Below are positions 9,129 to 18,900 of a stretch of DNA of 64,000 nt, one piece after another. Position 1 is the stretch's first letter. Each line of letters begins with the position of its first letter. The translations under genes were made by a program, and so were the position numbers. The notes beneath the pieces were generated by a model. It had not been told where the DNA came from, ran no database searches, and was given only the letters and a program-made list of their open reading frames with translations. Source of the DNA: Fischerella sp. JS2 (GTDB taxonomy: Bacteria; Cyanobacteriota; Cyanobacteriia; Cyanobacteriales; Nostocaceae); NCBI RefSeq assembly GCF_032393985.1, contig NZ_CP135918.1:3720001-3784000 (forward strand). Reading direction: 5' to 3'.

Positions 9129-11333
9129 ATGCTAGACTTGACCATCGAAAATTCCCAACTAAATCAGCGACTAGTTGACTCTGGCGATTGGAATATTGTT
9201 GAGACGGAGTTTAACTTCACTCAGCTACATCATCAAGAAACAGTTTTCACACTCAGTAATGGATATTTAGGAACCCGGGGGACGTTTGAAGAAGGGTATC
9301 CCCAGGATTGTCCAGCAACTTTGATTCATGGGGTGTATGATGACGTGGCGATCGCTTCAACAGAGTTGGTAAACTGCCCCAATTGGCTACCCCTAACCAT
9401 CAAAGTAGCTGGAGAAAAATTTCGCATGGACTGTGGTGAAATTCTCTGCTACGAACGTCGACTTGATTTACGTTTGGGTATAGTGAGTCGGGACGTACGA
9501 TGGCGTAGTCCGGCTGGGCATACCTTAGAATTTCATTTTGAAAGGTTTGCCAGTCTAGCAAATCAACATTTTTTAGCAATCAGATGTCAGATTACATCAG
9601 TAGATTTTGAAGGTGAAGTTGAAGTAGAAGTTGGATTTCACCCCGAACCCCACACCCAAGGAGTCAAACATTGGCAAACCTTGAAACAAGGTGGTTTAGA
9701 TAATACTATTTGGTTGCACAGTAAAACTCTCCATTCTGCTATTGAACTAGGGATGGCAGCTAAACTGGTGGTAGAAGCTGAAGAAACTGCAACCGTGCAT
9801 GTACATCAGCTTGACCAGCATAGCCCAACACTTGTAACTAAATTAGCAGTTACACCAGACAAAACCGTCACCCTGGAAAAAATTATCACCGTTTACACCT
9901 CACGGGAAATATCAACTCCGGCGGAAGCTGCAATCATTCGTTTAGTTGCTGCACCCAGCTATTCAACTTTGCTAGCAGCTCACATAGCCGCTTGGGATCA
10001 AGTTTGGCAAGAAAGTGATATCGTCATTGAAGGCGATCGCTTGGCTCAGTTGAGTGTCCGTTACAATCTCTTTCAGATACTAGCTGTAGCACCACGTCAT
10101 GACGACAGAGTTAGTATTCCTCCCAAAACCCTTTCCGGCTTTGCTTATAGCGGACATATATTTTGGGATACAGAAATCTTTATCCTCCCCTTGCTGATTC
10201 ATACCCAACCAGCATTGGCACGGAACTTGCTAAACTACCGCTACCGTACCTTACGTGGGGCGCGACGTAAAGCCCAGGAAATGGGATACAAGGGGGCTTT
10301 TTATGCTTGGGAAAGTGCCAGCACAGGGGATGAAGTCACTCCTCGCTGGGTTCCAACTCCGAATGGTGAACAAGTCCGGATTTGGTGCGGTGATATTGAA
10401 GTCCATATTAATACCGATGTTGCTTACGGTGCTTGGCAGTACTGGCAAACAACAGGAGATGATCAATGGATGCGTAACTATGGCGCAGAGATGATTTTAG
10501 ATACGGCAATTTTCTGGGAAAGCCGGGTGGAGTGGAACCAAAAACGTCACAGTTACGATATCCGTGATGTTATAGGTCCAGATGAAAATCACGATCGCAT
10601 CGATAATAATGCCTTCACTAACTTATTTGTACAGTGGCACTTGCAAACTGCCCTGACATTATGGGATTGGCTAGTGAAGTCCTATCCTGACACAGCAGCA
10701 CAACTAGCAGAAAAACTTGACTTGCAGCCAGAACAAAGACAACTGTGGGCGAAGATAGCTAAACACATCTACATTAACCAGGATTTAGAAACTGGTTTGA
10801 TTGAACAATTTGAAGGCTTTTACAACTTAGAGTATGTCAACCTGGCTGACTACGAACCCCGTAGCAAATCCATGCAAGGATTGTTGGGAGTAGAAGCGAC
10901 TAGCCAAAAGCAAATTCTCAAGCAGCCAGATGTATTAATGTTAATGTACCTGTTGCGCGATCGCTTTGATCGGCAAACTTTACAAACCAACTGGGACTAC
11001 TATAGCCCCCGTACCGATCATACCTATGGTTCTTCTCTCGGCCCAGCAATTCATGCAATCTTAGCTTGCGACCTCAACCAAAGTGCAGAAGCCTACACTC
11101 ACTTTACACGAGCAGCGATGGTAGACTTAGCAGACGTGCGACGTAACGCCCATGAAGGTATTCACGCAGCTAGTGCAGGCGGAGTATGGCAAGCAGTCAT
11201 CTTTGGGTTTGGTGGTGTACGGATGACAAACTTCGGCCCCATTGCTTGTCCTAATCTCCCAGCTAACTGGACACGCTTGCAGTTCAAGTTGAAGTGGCGT
11301 AACCAAACTTATGAGTTTGATCTCATGAAATAA
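9129..11333 (+). CDS. Glycoside hydrolase family 65 phosphorylase (kojibiose/trehalose/maltose phosphorylase-like)
   Basis: 734 aa, full length for GH65. Such enzymes use phosphate to split an alpha-linked disaccharide into beta-glucose-1-phosphate and a sugar, or run in reverse. The N-terminal domain has the signature VFTLSNGYLGTRGTFEEGYP (residues 37-56). The (alpha/alpha)6 barrel follows, with GHIFWDTEIFILPLL and STGDEVTPRW. The catalytic region is GPDENHDRIDNNAFTN, with Glu486 as the expected general acid. The phosphate-binding stretch is YGSSLGPAIHAI near residues 637-648. The usual partner, beta-phosphoglucomutase, is not adjacent. ATG 9129 gives the expected N-terminus. Disaccharide specificity (kojibiose, trehalose or maltose) cannot be read from sequence alone. 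Confidence 0.9.
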   Translation: MLDLTIENSQLNQRLVDSGDWNIVETEFNFTQLHHQETVFTLSNGYLGTRGTFEEGYPQDCPATLIHGVYDDVAIASTELVNCPNWLPLTIKVAGEKFRMDCGEILCYERRLDLRLGIVSRDVRWRSPAGHTLEFHFERFASLANQHFLAIRCQITSVDFEGEVEVEVGFHPEPHTQGVKHWQTLKQGGLDNTIWLHSKTLHSAIELGMAAKLVVEAEETATVHVHQLDQHSPTLVTKLAVTPDKTVTLEKIITVYTSREISTPAEAAIIRLVAAPSYSTLLAAHIAAWDQVWQESDIVIEGDRLAQLSVRYNLFQILAVAPRHDDRVSIPPKTLSGFAYSGHIFWDTEIFILPLLIHTQPALARNLLNYRYRTLRGARRKAQEMGYKGAFYAWESASTGDEVTPRWVPTPNGEQVRIWCGDIEVHINTDVAYGAWQYWQTTGDDQWMRNYGAEMILDTAIFWESRVEWNQKRHSYDIRDVIGPDENHDRIDNNAFTNLFVQWHLQTALTLWDWLVKSYPDTAAQLAEKLDLQPEQRQLWAKIAKHIYINQDLETGLIEQFEGFYNLEYVNLADYEPRSKSMQGLLGVEATSQKQILKQPDVLMLMYLLRDRFDRQTLQTNWDYYSPRTDHTYGSSLGPAIHAILACDLNQSAEAYTHFTRAAMVDLADVRRNAHEGIHAASAGGVWQAVIFGFGGVRMTNFGPIACPNLPANWTRLQFKLKWRNQTYEFDLMK

Positions 11334-11430
11334 ATGAGGGCAGAAGGGACTTATCCCAACTTGGGCGTGGCTTTCGTTCAGGTGGGGTTTGAATTCCCAT
11401 CTGAGCGAAATCTTCTGCCTTCTGCCTTCT

Positions 11431-14112
11431 TTATTGCCAATTTCCCACCAAAACGTAAGAAGCCCAAAAATAAGGATGAGGTGGTAAAGACTTCAATTGC
11501 TTGAATAAAGGCTGACTGCGAATAGACTCAAGTTGTGATAATTGGGCTGTCCGCAAAGCACTTAATTTTTGCACTCCTGGTTTTTTCAACTCTTGATAAA
11601 ATTTACCCATGAGTTGAGCGGTGGAAGCATCACTCACAGGCCAGAGAGTAGCAAGAGTACTGCGTGCGCCCGAACGCACAGCTGTTCCTGCTAAACCTAA
11701 CATAGCTCTTTCATCACCAGTGGCAGTTTCACAAGCACTTAACACTAGTAATTCTAGATTGTTTTCTTGTTCTTTTAATAAAGTACTCAACTCATTAATA
11801 CTAATACTTTTGCCATCTCCGGTAATAATAAAATTCTTTTCGGGATTAGAACTAAATAACCCGTGAGTTGCAAGGTGAACAACAGGGAAATTGGATTTGA
11901 GTTCATTTTCAATTGTTGTCGCAGTAAATTCTTGATTGAGAAGTTTTTGAGAAGCTGGAAAAGCTTGTTGAATTTCCTCTAATTCTTTTGGCACATTTAC
12001 CAGCGCCGGAAAAATTTCTCCTTGGATTTGGATTTGCTTGCTAACTCCAGCAGCTAAGACTTTGAGATTTTGCCGCTTCAGTAATTTGGTGTCAATTAGT
12101 TGCAAACTGGGAACCAGAGCAATACCATATTTTTCAATGAGATATTTTTTATTATTATAGAGGGCTGCCATTGGGACTCTTTGCAATCTTCCATTCAACA
12201 CAAAGACTAAATTTTTAATTTGATTTGCATTCAACTGTGTTTCAATCGGTTGAATTAACCAATTATAAAGCTGTCCCAAAATTGGTAGAATTGCTTGAAT
12301 ATTTTCTTTTAATTCATCTGGATCTGGGTTAGCAGTGGCTAGAATATTGCGAGCAGAGTTATTGATGGTGACATTATCTAAGTAGTCATAAAGTTGATCA
12401 AGAGTGTTATTAACTTTTTCTTCACTGATCGCAATGGTAGCTTGCTGTAAAGTTTTTCCTGGTAAAGAAAGGATAATTTCTAAGCGGTCTTTAAAAATAA
12501 TTGGATAGATAACGGCTGCTTGGGAGTCGATATCATCAATCTGAACTGCAACATCTGTTTCTTGAGAACAGGGGTCTTGGAAGAAGTTATCAAGTTCTGC
12601 CAATTGCCAAGACTCTATCACCCGGCGGGCAAATTCTAAGCGATTTTTTGGCTGGTTTTGCTCATATTTTGCTTGGTTAATATTGGGATTGGCAACTACT
12701 AGAGAATTAAGTTCACGTTCACTCAGTTTTGATTTGAGTAATAAATCCGCTAGTTCCAAATAAACAGGTTTAACCTCTTGGACAAAATTAAACTGCACAT
12801 CTCGATTGTTGGCAGTTAAATCGGTACGCAAGGATTGGAGAGTATTATAAGCTGCGGTGTAAGCTGCGATCGCTCCTTTGTTCTCTCCCTTTTCTCGCAA
12901 TAACCTGCCTAACTGAGATTGCCAAAGATACGTAATTTCACGAGTATTATCTGTATAATTTTGTGTTTGAGATAACAGCAAGGCTTGCTGAGTGAGTGCG
13001 ATCGCCTCACTTAAGTTGCTTTGTTGGTCATAAAATTTCCCCAGATAGCCTAAGACATAAGTTTCTGCACGCTGGTCTTTTAAAGTACGTGCTTGTTGCA
13101 GTGCTGTATCCAAAATAGGTTTAGCTTTGTTTGCTTGTTCATTTTTGAGCAGAATATCAGCAAAGTGAATCTGAGCGTAAATGGTTGCACGGGATGGAGG
13201 AAGATTAACTAAGGAAGATGCAATTTGACTTTGCAAAGTTTGCCCATCCCGACTCAGCTTGAGTTCCAACTCAGACAAAAAATCTTTGGCCCGTGCGATT
13301 AACTTAGATTCACCAAATCTTGACCAAGAAGCAATGCGTCGATCAGTTTGTTCTCGCCACCAACTTTGATTTTCGAGTAAAAGCTTGTAGTGATTGAGTT
13401 GGGCTTGAATTTTGACAATTACTGGTGCTGATGCTGTGGCTGCTTGTTTATAGTATTTAAAAGCTTGCTGTAATGGTGCTAAAGCAGCATCCTCGGACTT
13501 TTGATCAATAATTGCTGTTATCTGTTCATAATCCCAGCGATCGCGCATTTGGTTGCCTAAAGTCCGTTCGGTGTTGCCCAAACTTAACAACACAGCACCA
13601 GACTGAGGTGATTTCTCCAGTACTGTTAAACTTAATTGCAAAACTTTTTGGGATTCTTCTAGTAACCCTTGTTTACGCAGAACTTCACCAAGACTACGTA
13701 AACCAGTAGCTTGGGTGAGTGAAAGGGAATTTTGTTGTTGGGAAATAGTTGTGAGGAATTTGTTTATTTGGGCTGGGTTACATGTGGGGTGATCAACAGC
13801 AAAGACTTGGAGTAAAGTTTTACAAGCTTTGGGATATAATCCTAATTCTTGCAGAGCTTGGGATTGATTGATTAAGCTCTTTGTCATCCCTTCTTTATCA
13901 CCCATTTGCTGATAAGCTTTAGCAGCTGCTTGCCAAAGCTGGATTGCTTGATCAAAGTTACCGGCGTTGTAACTTTGTTGACCTTGCTGTGCAAGTTGTA
14001 GCGCTTGATTTGATTGGGAATTCGACCAAGCCGGCAGGCTTAAACTGGAAAGAAGTCCAAATAGGGCTGAAATCAGTAAGATAATTAGACGACGGTATTT
14101 GTTGGTTATCAT
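11431..14112 (-). CDS. Secreted CHAT-domain protein with TPR repeats
   Basis: 893 aa. The N-terminal signal peptide (residues 1-30: YRRLIILLISALFGLLSSLSL...AWS) directs export. Residues about 35-480 are tetratricopeptide repeats (QQGQQSYNAGNFDQAIQLWQ, then YVLGYLGKFYDQQSNLSEAI). The C-terminal CHAT domain is a caspase-like cysteine protease fold: His750 in HLATHGLF and Cys794 in LVLSACETATGDERAMLGLAG form the expected dyad, so it is probably catalytically competent. It lies downstream of tpsB on the same strand with a 314-bp repeat-filled gap. Adjacency to TpsA/TpsB suggests it processes or anchors the exoprotein; this is inference. Confidence 0.88.
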   Translation of the reverse strand: MITNKYRRLIILLISALFGLLSSLSLPAWSNSQSNQALQLAQQGQQSYNAGNFDQAIQLWQAAAKAYQQMGDKEGMTKSLINQSQALQELGLYPKACKTLLQVFAVDHPTCNPAQINKFLTTISQQQNSLSLTQATGLRSLGEVLRKQGLLEESQKVLQLSLTVLEKSPQSGAVLLSLGNTERTLGNQMRDRWDYEQITAIIDQKSEDAALAPLQQAFKYYKQAATASAPVIVKIQAQLNHYKLLLENQSWWREQTDRRIASWSRFGESKLIARAKDFLSELELKLSRDGQTLQSQIASSLVNLPPSRATIYAQIHFADILLKNEQANKAKPILDTALQQARTLKDQRAETYVLGYLGKFYDQQSNLSEAIALTQQALLLSQTQNYTDNTREITYLWQSQLGRLLREKGENKGAIAAYTAAYNTLQSLRTDLTANNRDVQFNFVQEVKPVYLELADLLLKSKLSERELNSLVVANPNINQAKYEQNQPKNRLEFARRVIESWQLAELDNFFQDPCSQETDVAVQIDDIDSQAAVIYPIIFKDRLEIILSLPGKTLQQATIAISEEKVNNTLDQLYDYLDNVTINNSARNILATANPDPDELKENIQAILPILGQLYNWLIQPIETQLNANQIKNLVFVLNGRLQRVPMAALYNNKKYLIEKYGIALVPSLQLIDTKLLKRQNLKVLAAGVSKQIQIQGEIFPALVNVPKELEEIQQAFPASQKLLNQEFTATTIENELKSNFPVVHLATHGLFSSNPEKNFIITGDGKSISINELSTLLKEQENNLELLVLSACETATGDERAMLGLAGTAVRSGARSTLATLWPVSDASTAQLMGKFYQELKKPGVQKLSALRTAQLSQLESIRSQPLFKQLKSLPPHPYFWASYVLVGNWQ

Positions 14113-14142
14113 GAGCTTTTAAATCTCAATCAGTTATAAAAA

Positions 14143-14389
14143 TCGAACACCGATGCATACAGATGCACACAGATAGACACAGATAGATTATCCATATGCA
14201 TTAATTTCACTGTTCGTCATTGATTATGAGAAAGTCGAACACCGATACACCAGATGCACACAGATAGACACAGATGGATTATCCGTAGGCATTAATTTCA
14301 CTTTTTATCATTCATCATTGATTATGAGAAAGTCGAACACCGATACACACAGATGCACACAGATAGATTATCCATATACATTAATTTCA
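14143..14389. repeat. Tandem repeat, about 2.6 copies of a 92-98 bp unit
   Basis: Units begin at 14143, 14235 and 14333, each with TCGAACACCGAT, followed by ACACAGATG-type short repeats, a GATTATCC motif and TTAATTTCA. Copies are nearly identical, so the expansion is recent. It fills the gap between the CHAT gene and tpsB. Confidence 0.8.
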
Positions 14390-14390
14390 T

Positions 14391-14425
14391 CCTTCTGCCT
14401 TCTGCCTTCTGCCTTCTGCCTTCTG
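14391..14425. repeat. Heptamer repeat (CCTTCTG)x5
   Basis: Five perfect tandem copies of CCTTCTG (35 bp) abut the tpsB stop codon. This is a classic STRR-type heptamer of heterocystous cyanobacteria; partial copies recur near 11412 and 56613. Confidence 0.85.
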
Positions 14426-14426
14426 T

Positions 14427-16244
14427 TCAAAATGCTTTGTATTCTAATTGAAAATACACACCGTTTTCTTGCCATGTTTCTCCCCGTGAATTTGGAAGAT
14501 CGACTAAAGGAATACCCCAGTCCAAACGAGCGGAAAAATTTTCTCCCATCTGCCAGAGTAAACCAAATCCTAAACCCACTAAGGTATTAGGATCTGGTCT
14601 GTCTCTACCTGTGTTCCAACCGATGCCAAAGTCAATAAATGGTGCGATTTGTAAAGTTCCTTTAGCTTGTGGTAGCTGGAAGATTGGTATACGTGCTTCT
14701 ACGGAGGCAAGAATACCATTGTCTGTGACTAAAGCATCTTGACGGTAGCCTCGTACGGTTGTGGGTCCACCGATACTAAACTGCTCAATGGGAACTAAAG
14801 CATCGCTGGCTAATTGCACGCTGGAACGCACTAGCAGGGTAGGACTAATTGGTGATGGGGGTGTTGCTTGTGCCAGTCGGCGCAAGTATAGCATTTGTCC
14901 GCGCCAAACTAAAAATTGGCTATCCGGTTCGTCGTCATCACTAATAGTGGCATTAAAAGCACCAACACCCAAGCTAATTTCGGAATTGGCAGCGAGGACG
15001 GCTTGATTGCCCCGTTGCAACCATTCTTGAGTGAAGGATAATTCTGAGATACGGGTTTGTCCATTGTCGTCTGCGCCTGGGAAGACGGGAAAGTCTACTC
15101 CGAGAATAGAGGAGTTGGTTTCTCGTCGGGCAAACCCAAAACTAAGGGCAAGTTCTTGACTAAGTTTGGGGGTTGCTTTTTGAATGACTGGTTGACGAAA
15201 GGTGAATTCGTACTCGCGAGAGTTTACTTTAATGTCCAATTCATCGAAAGGTGCTTCGATGATTCTGTTGTTGGTGATGCGGTAGTTGAAGCCGACAGTG
15301 CCATTACGAGGATTGACAGGGAAAGTATAACTGCCCTCAAACCTGTTGCTACCATCGGTGTTGCGATAACCAAAAGTAAATTCATCTCCCAATCCCAAAA
15401 GACTAGCTTCTGAGATGTCAATACCACGCTCAAAACTACCGATACTGGGGTTGCGCTGATTATCTAGAATCAGGCGGGTGTTAAAGGTATCTGCACTGAC
15501 AACTGTTACTTCTAGCGAATTAGTACCGGGTTTAGTACCAGCAGTTAGTTCGGCATTTAATCTTTCAATCCGGGGATTGAGTTGTAACAATTGCAGTGCT
15601 TCTTGCAGGCGATTAATATTTAGTGGTTTATTGCCAGCAACAGCAATGCGATCGCGGACATAATTGGGATTTAACCGCCCTTTGACAATGTTGACTTTGA
15701 TGTTTTCTAGACTACCTTCCAATACCTGAATTTTGACGATTCCCGATTGGATCTGTTGGCTGGGAATGTAGGCCCCTGAGGTGATATACCCTTGTTGGAG
15801 ATAAAGTTGAGTGACTTGATTGGCAGCTTGCAATAGTTCCGCAAAAGTGACCGACTTACCGACAAAATCAGCTGTTGCCTGCTCTAACTCTTGTTGACTA
15901 AAAACAGTACTACCAATAAACTCAAATTTTTGCACAACAATTGTCCCTGGTACATTCTGGATTTCCTCAGGGGTTGGTGGTGTTGTCGGTGGAACCTGGA
16001 GTGGTTTTTCTAAAGGAGGTAGGGGAGTAGGACTAGGTTGTTCTGGTGTTGGCGTCACCGGATTAATTGGCTGTCCCCAGGCAGAGGATGTATTAGAGAG
16101 TAGGGGGATGAGAGGCAGTAGGGGAAGTAGGGAAAGCAGGGAAACAGTGGTAGATGAAGAGAATTTTTGTCCCTGTATTTTTGTGTCTTTGCGTCCCGGT
16201 ATCCCCACCTGTTTAAATCTCAGTGACTTCTTTTTAATTAGCAT
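14427..16244 (-). CDS. TpsB/ShlB-type outer-membrane transporter of a two-partner secretion system
   Basis: 605 aa Omp85-superfamily pore that exports its TpsA partner across the outer membrane. It has an N-terminal basic region and hydrophobic stretch (signal peptide to about residue 56, SSAWGQ) and a proline-rich linker (about 60-93). A POTRA_2 domain follows (VQKFEFIGSTVFSQQELEQA through GIVKIQVLEGSLENI, about 103-180), then the 16-strand barrel. The conserved loop-6 motif VRGYRQ is at about 497-502. The protein ends in Phe (YFQLEYKAF), the Omp85 C-terminal signature. Its ATG overlaps the 3' end of tpsA by 11 bp, so the two are translationally linked. Confidence 0.92.
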   Translation of the reverse strand: MLIKKKSLRFKQVGIPGRKDTKIQGQKFSSSTTVSLLSLLPLLPLIPLLSNTSSAWGQPINPVTPTPEQPSPTPLPPLEKPLQVPPTTPPTPEEIQNVPGTIVVQKFEFIGSTVFSQQELEQATADFVGKSVTFAELLQAANQVTQLYLQQGYITSGAYIPSQQIQSGIVKIQVLEGSLENIKVNIVKGRLNPNYVRDRIAVAGNKPLNINRLQEALQLLQLNPRIERLNAELTAGTKPGTNSLEVTVVSADTFNTRLILDNQRNPSIGSFERGIDISEASLLGLGDEFTFGYRNTDGSNRFEGSYTFPVNPRNGTVGFNYRITNNRIIEAPFDELDIKVNSREYEFTFRQPVIQKATPKLSQELALSFGFARRETNSSILGVDFPVFPGADDNGQTRISELSFTQEWLQRGNQAVLAANSEISLGVGAFNATISDDDEPDSQFLVWRGQMLYLRRLAQATPPSPISPTLLVRSSVQLASDALVPIEQFSIGGPTTVRGYRQDALVTDNGILASVEARIPIFQLPQAKGTLQIAPFIDFGIGWNTGRDRPDPNTLVGLGFGLLWQMGENFSARLDWGIPLVDLPNSRGETWQENGVYFQLEYKAF

Positions 16245-16899
16245 GACAAGACGATGAACTTAATCCAGAACCATAGGGGGTAGATGTGGGGGTAGCTGCT
16301 GTGAGGATGACTGCACCTTTGGAATTAACATACCAACCTCTAGCAATTGGTGGTAACTGTTGGCTTTGGTTGCGGTTGGTAGTGATTTCTGCACCAGAAA
16401 TTTTTGCTGCTTGAGTAGGAGAAGACTCGAAACTCAACAATGCTTCACTACTGAGTGGTTCGCTTGGCCGGGGTGGTAAACCTCCACGCCCAGTAATGAT
16501 AAACTCGCTCTGTCCCTGTTTTCTTTCTGCCGGACAGACTTGTGCTACCACTTCTTCAGGTTTCGCTATTTCTTGCGGCAAGTCAAGAACTTCTTGATTT
16601 GTACTAGTATCCGGTGTCAGTATTTCTATTTCACCATCTACTCCCAATTGAGAACTGGCAGTAATCTGGCATTCTGGACAAACAAACAGAGCTTGTGTAT
16701 TAATACTGATATTTCCTCCGTTGCCTTCAAATGCGTTAGCAGTAATTTTGCTACCTTCTAGCAGCACAACAAAATCAGTAGGACTAAAGCCAGTAATCGT
16801 AATGTTACCGCCGTTACCACTACCGCCTGCTTCCGCAGATATTTGGCTACCGTGGCGCATTTTTAAAGACTCTGTCTGCAAGAAAATGTTACCACCTTC

Positions 16900-18900
16900 A
16901 CCAGATGCGGTTGCGGCTGTGATTCTACCTCCTTGATCCAAAAAAGTAGAACGAGCATTAATCTTTACACTGCCCGCGTTGCCGGTTCCCTCATTCTTAG
17001 CTGTCACTTCTCCATTATTTGTGACTTTTAATTGGGGTGTATTAATTGTTAAGTCTCCCGATGAGCCACTCGGCACAGGTGGTAGTCTAAAAAGCTGTTG
17101 GGCGATTTCACTCTCAATGTTTGCACCAGCACTGATCAGACTGGAAACACCATCTACCTCTACAAATTTAGAGGCATTAATTGTCACATCCCCTGCTGAA
17201 CCACTGGCAGCAGTGGAAGAATCAACTCTACCTCCATCTTGAACGATCAGTTTTGGTGTATTGATAGTTAAGTTACCACCGTTACCACCATTCAGGGTCG
17301 AAACACCAATTAAACTGCCTACTGATTGGCTTGGTTCTTTGCCAATGACTTCTACAGATTCTGTGGCATTACTACAGATTCTGTGGCATTAATGGTCATG
17401 TCTCCACTAGAACCAGTTCCAAAAGTACCAGCACCTATCCTAGCCCCATTGAGAACCCGCAACTGCCCGGTGGAAATATTGACATTTCCTGACTTTCCCG
17501 AACCAAAGGTAGAACTACCAATAAAACTCAGGGCGTTAGGACTAAAAGAGGCAAATCCGTCTACTTGCACTAAGTCCGAGACATCGACATTGATGTTACC
17601 ACCTGCTGCATTCGTAAAGGTAGCAGTTGAAATACTAGATCCTCCCTGAACAGTTAACTGCTGAGCTGAAATATCAATTCCTCCGCCCATGTCACCGCCG
17701 ATAGTGAAAGGAGAAAAGAAATTAACCTGTCCTCCTCTGAAGCTTCCTCCCAATTCTGATGTAATGCCACCGCCACCATTAAGAAAAATAGACTGAGCAT
17801 TAATTTTGATGCTACCGGAGATTCCTGAACCTTGATTACTCGTTGTCACCAATGCTCCATCAGTAACGCTCAATTTACCTGTGTTAATGATCAAGTCTCC
17901 GGAGGCTCCACTCGGGACAGACGGTACTCCCAGAATCTGTTGGATGACTTCATTCTCAACAATGGCTCCAGAGCCAATGAGACTGGGATTGCGATTCCCT
18001 GGGGCCGTACCAGTCACCTCGACAGATTTAGGGGCGTTGATGGTAACGTTTCCTGCTGAACCCGTCGAAAATGTGGAAGCATCTATTTTGCCACCATCCC
18101 GAACTACTACTTGGGGCGAGGTGATAGTCAAGTTGCCGGCATTTCCAGCATTGAACGTTGAAACTCCAAGAATGCTTGGTATGAACTGGGATGGTTCTAC
18201 TCCAATAACTTCTACTGTTTCAGTGGCATTAACGGTTACATCTCCTCCAGAACCTGTGCCAAAGGTGCCGGCGGTGATGAATCCCCCATTAACAATACTC
18301 AATCGCCCTGTTGAAACAGTCACATTTCCCGAATTGCTAGGGCCGAAAGTTGAAGCACTAATCAAGCTCTGCGATGCAGGATTAATGAGTGAAACTCCAA
18401 CCACTTGCACAAAGTCAGAGGCATCCACATTGATATTGCCACCGATTGCATCTCTGAAGGTGCTAGTGGATATTTTAGCCCCACCCCGGATATCTAGTTG
18501 CTGGGTTGAGATTGTAATGTCCCCACCCTTGATACTTGGTAAAGTTACAGGGGAAAAAATAGCAGGCTGTCCTATTGCATTTGCTGTACCTAATTCTGAT
18601 GTGATACTTGCTCCGTTGTCCAGAAAAACCGAGCGAGCATTAATTCTGATGTTTCCAGAGGTTCCAAACCCACTATTGCTTGCTGTAATGAGAGCGCCAT
18701 CTGTAACAAGCAAATTACCTGTGTTAATTGTTACATTACCAGAGTTCCCAGAAGGATAGGGAGGCAATCTCAATAATTGTTGCAAAGTAGGATCAACGAT
18801 ATTGGCAGAGGAGACGATGAGACTGGGATTGACAGATCCTGGTACTGTGCCACTCACTTCGACTGCATCTTTGGCGTTAATTGTGATACTTCCGGCTGAA
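16900..18900 (-). repeat. Three degenerate coding modules of about 0.82 kb within tpsA
   Basis: The beta-helix repeats a long module. Each copy has SAG(S/N/D)xTIN, then a stretch ending in PPYPSGNSG, PSVPSGASG or PPVPSGSSG, then (N/D)xxINT. The matching DNA lies near 18740, 17897 and 17057. Copies are diverged at the DNA level. Approximate bounds only. Confidence 0.65.
17352..17391. repeat. Exact 20-bp tandem duplication disrupting tpsA
   Basis: Two head-to-tail copies of a 20-mer beginning CTACAGATTCTG and ending GGCATTA. Twenty is not a multiple of three, so the second copy shifts the tpsA frame and brings in a stop. It could be a slippage mutation, a phase-variable switch or an assembly error. 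Confidence 0.9.

Noticed and set aside
17881-18759. Plus-strand 292-codon open frame
   Set aside because: It is the mirror of the TpsA repeats, with a Pro/Leu/Val-rich translation caused by their regular codons.
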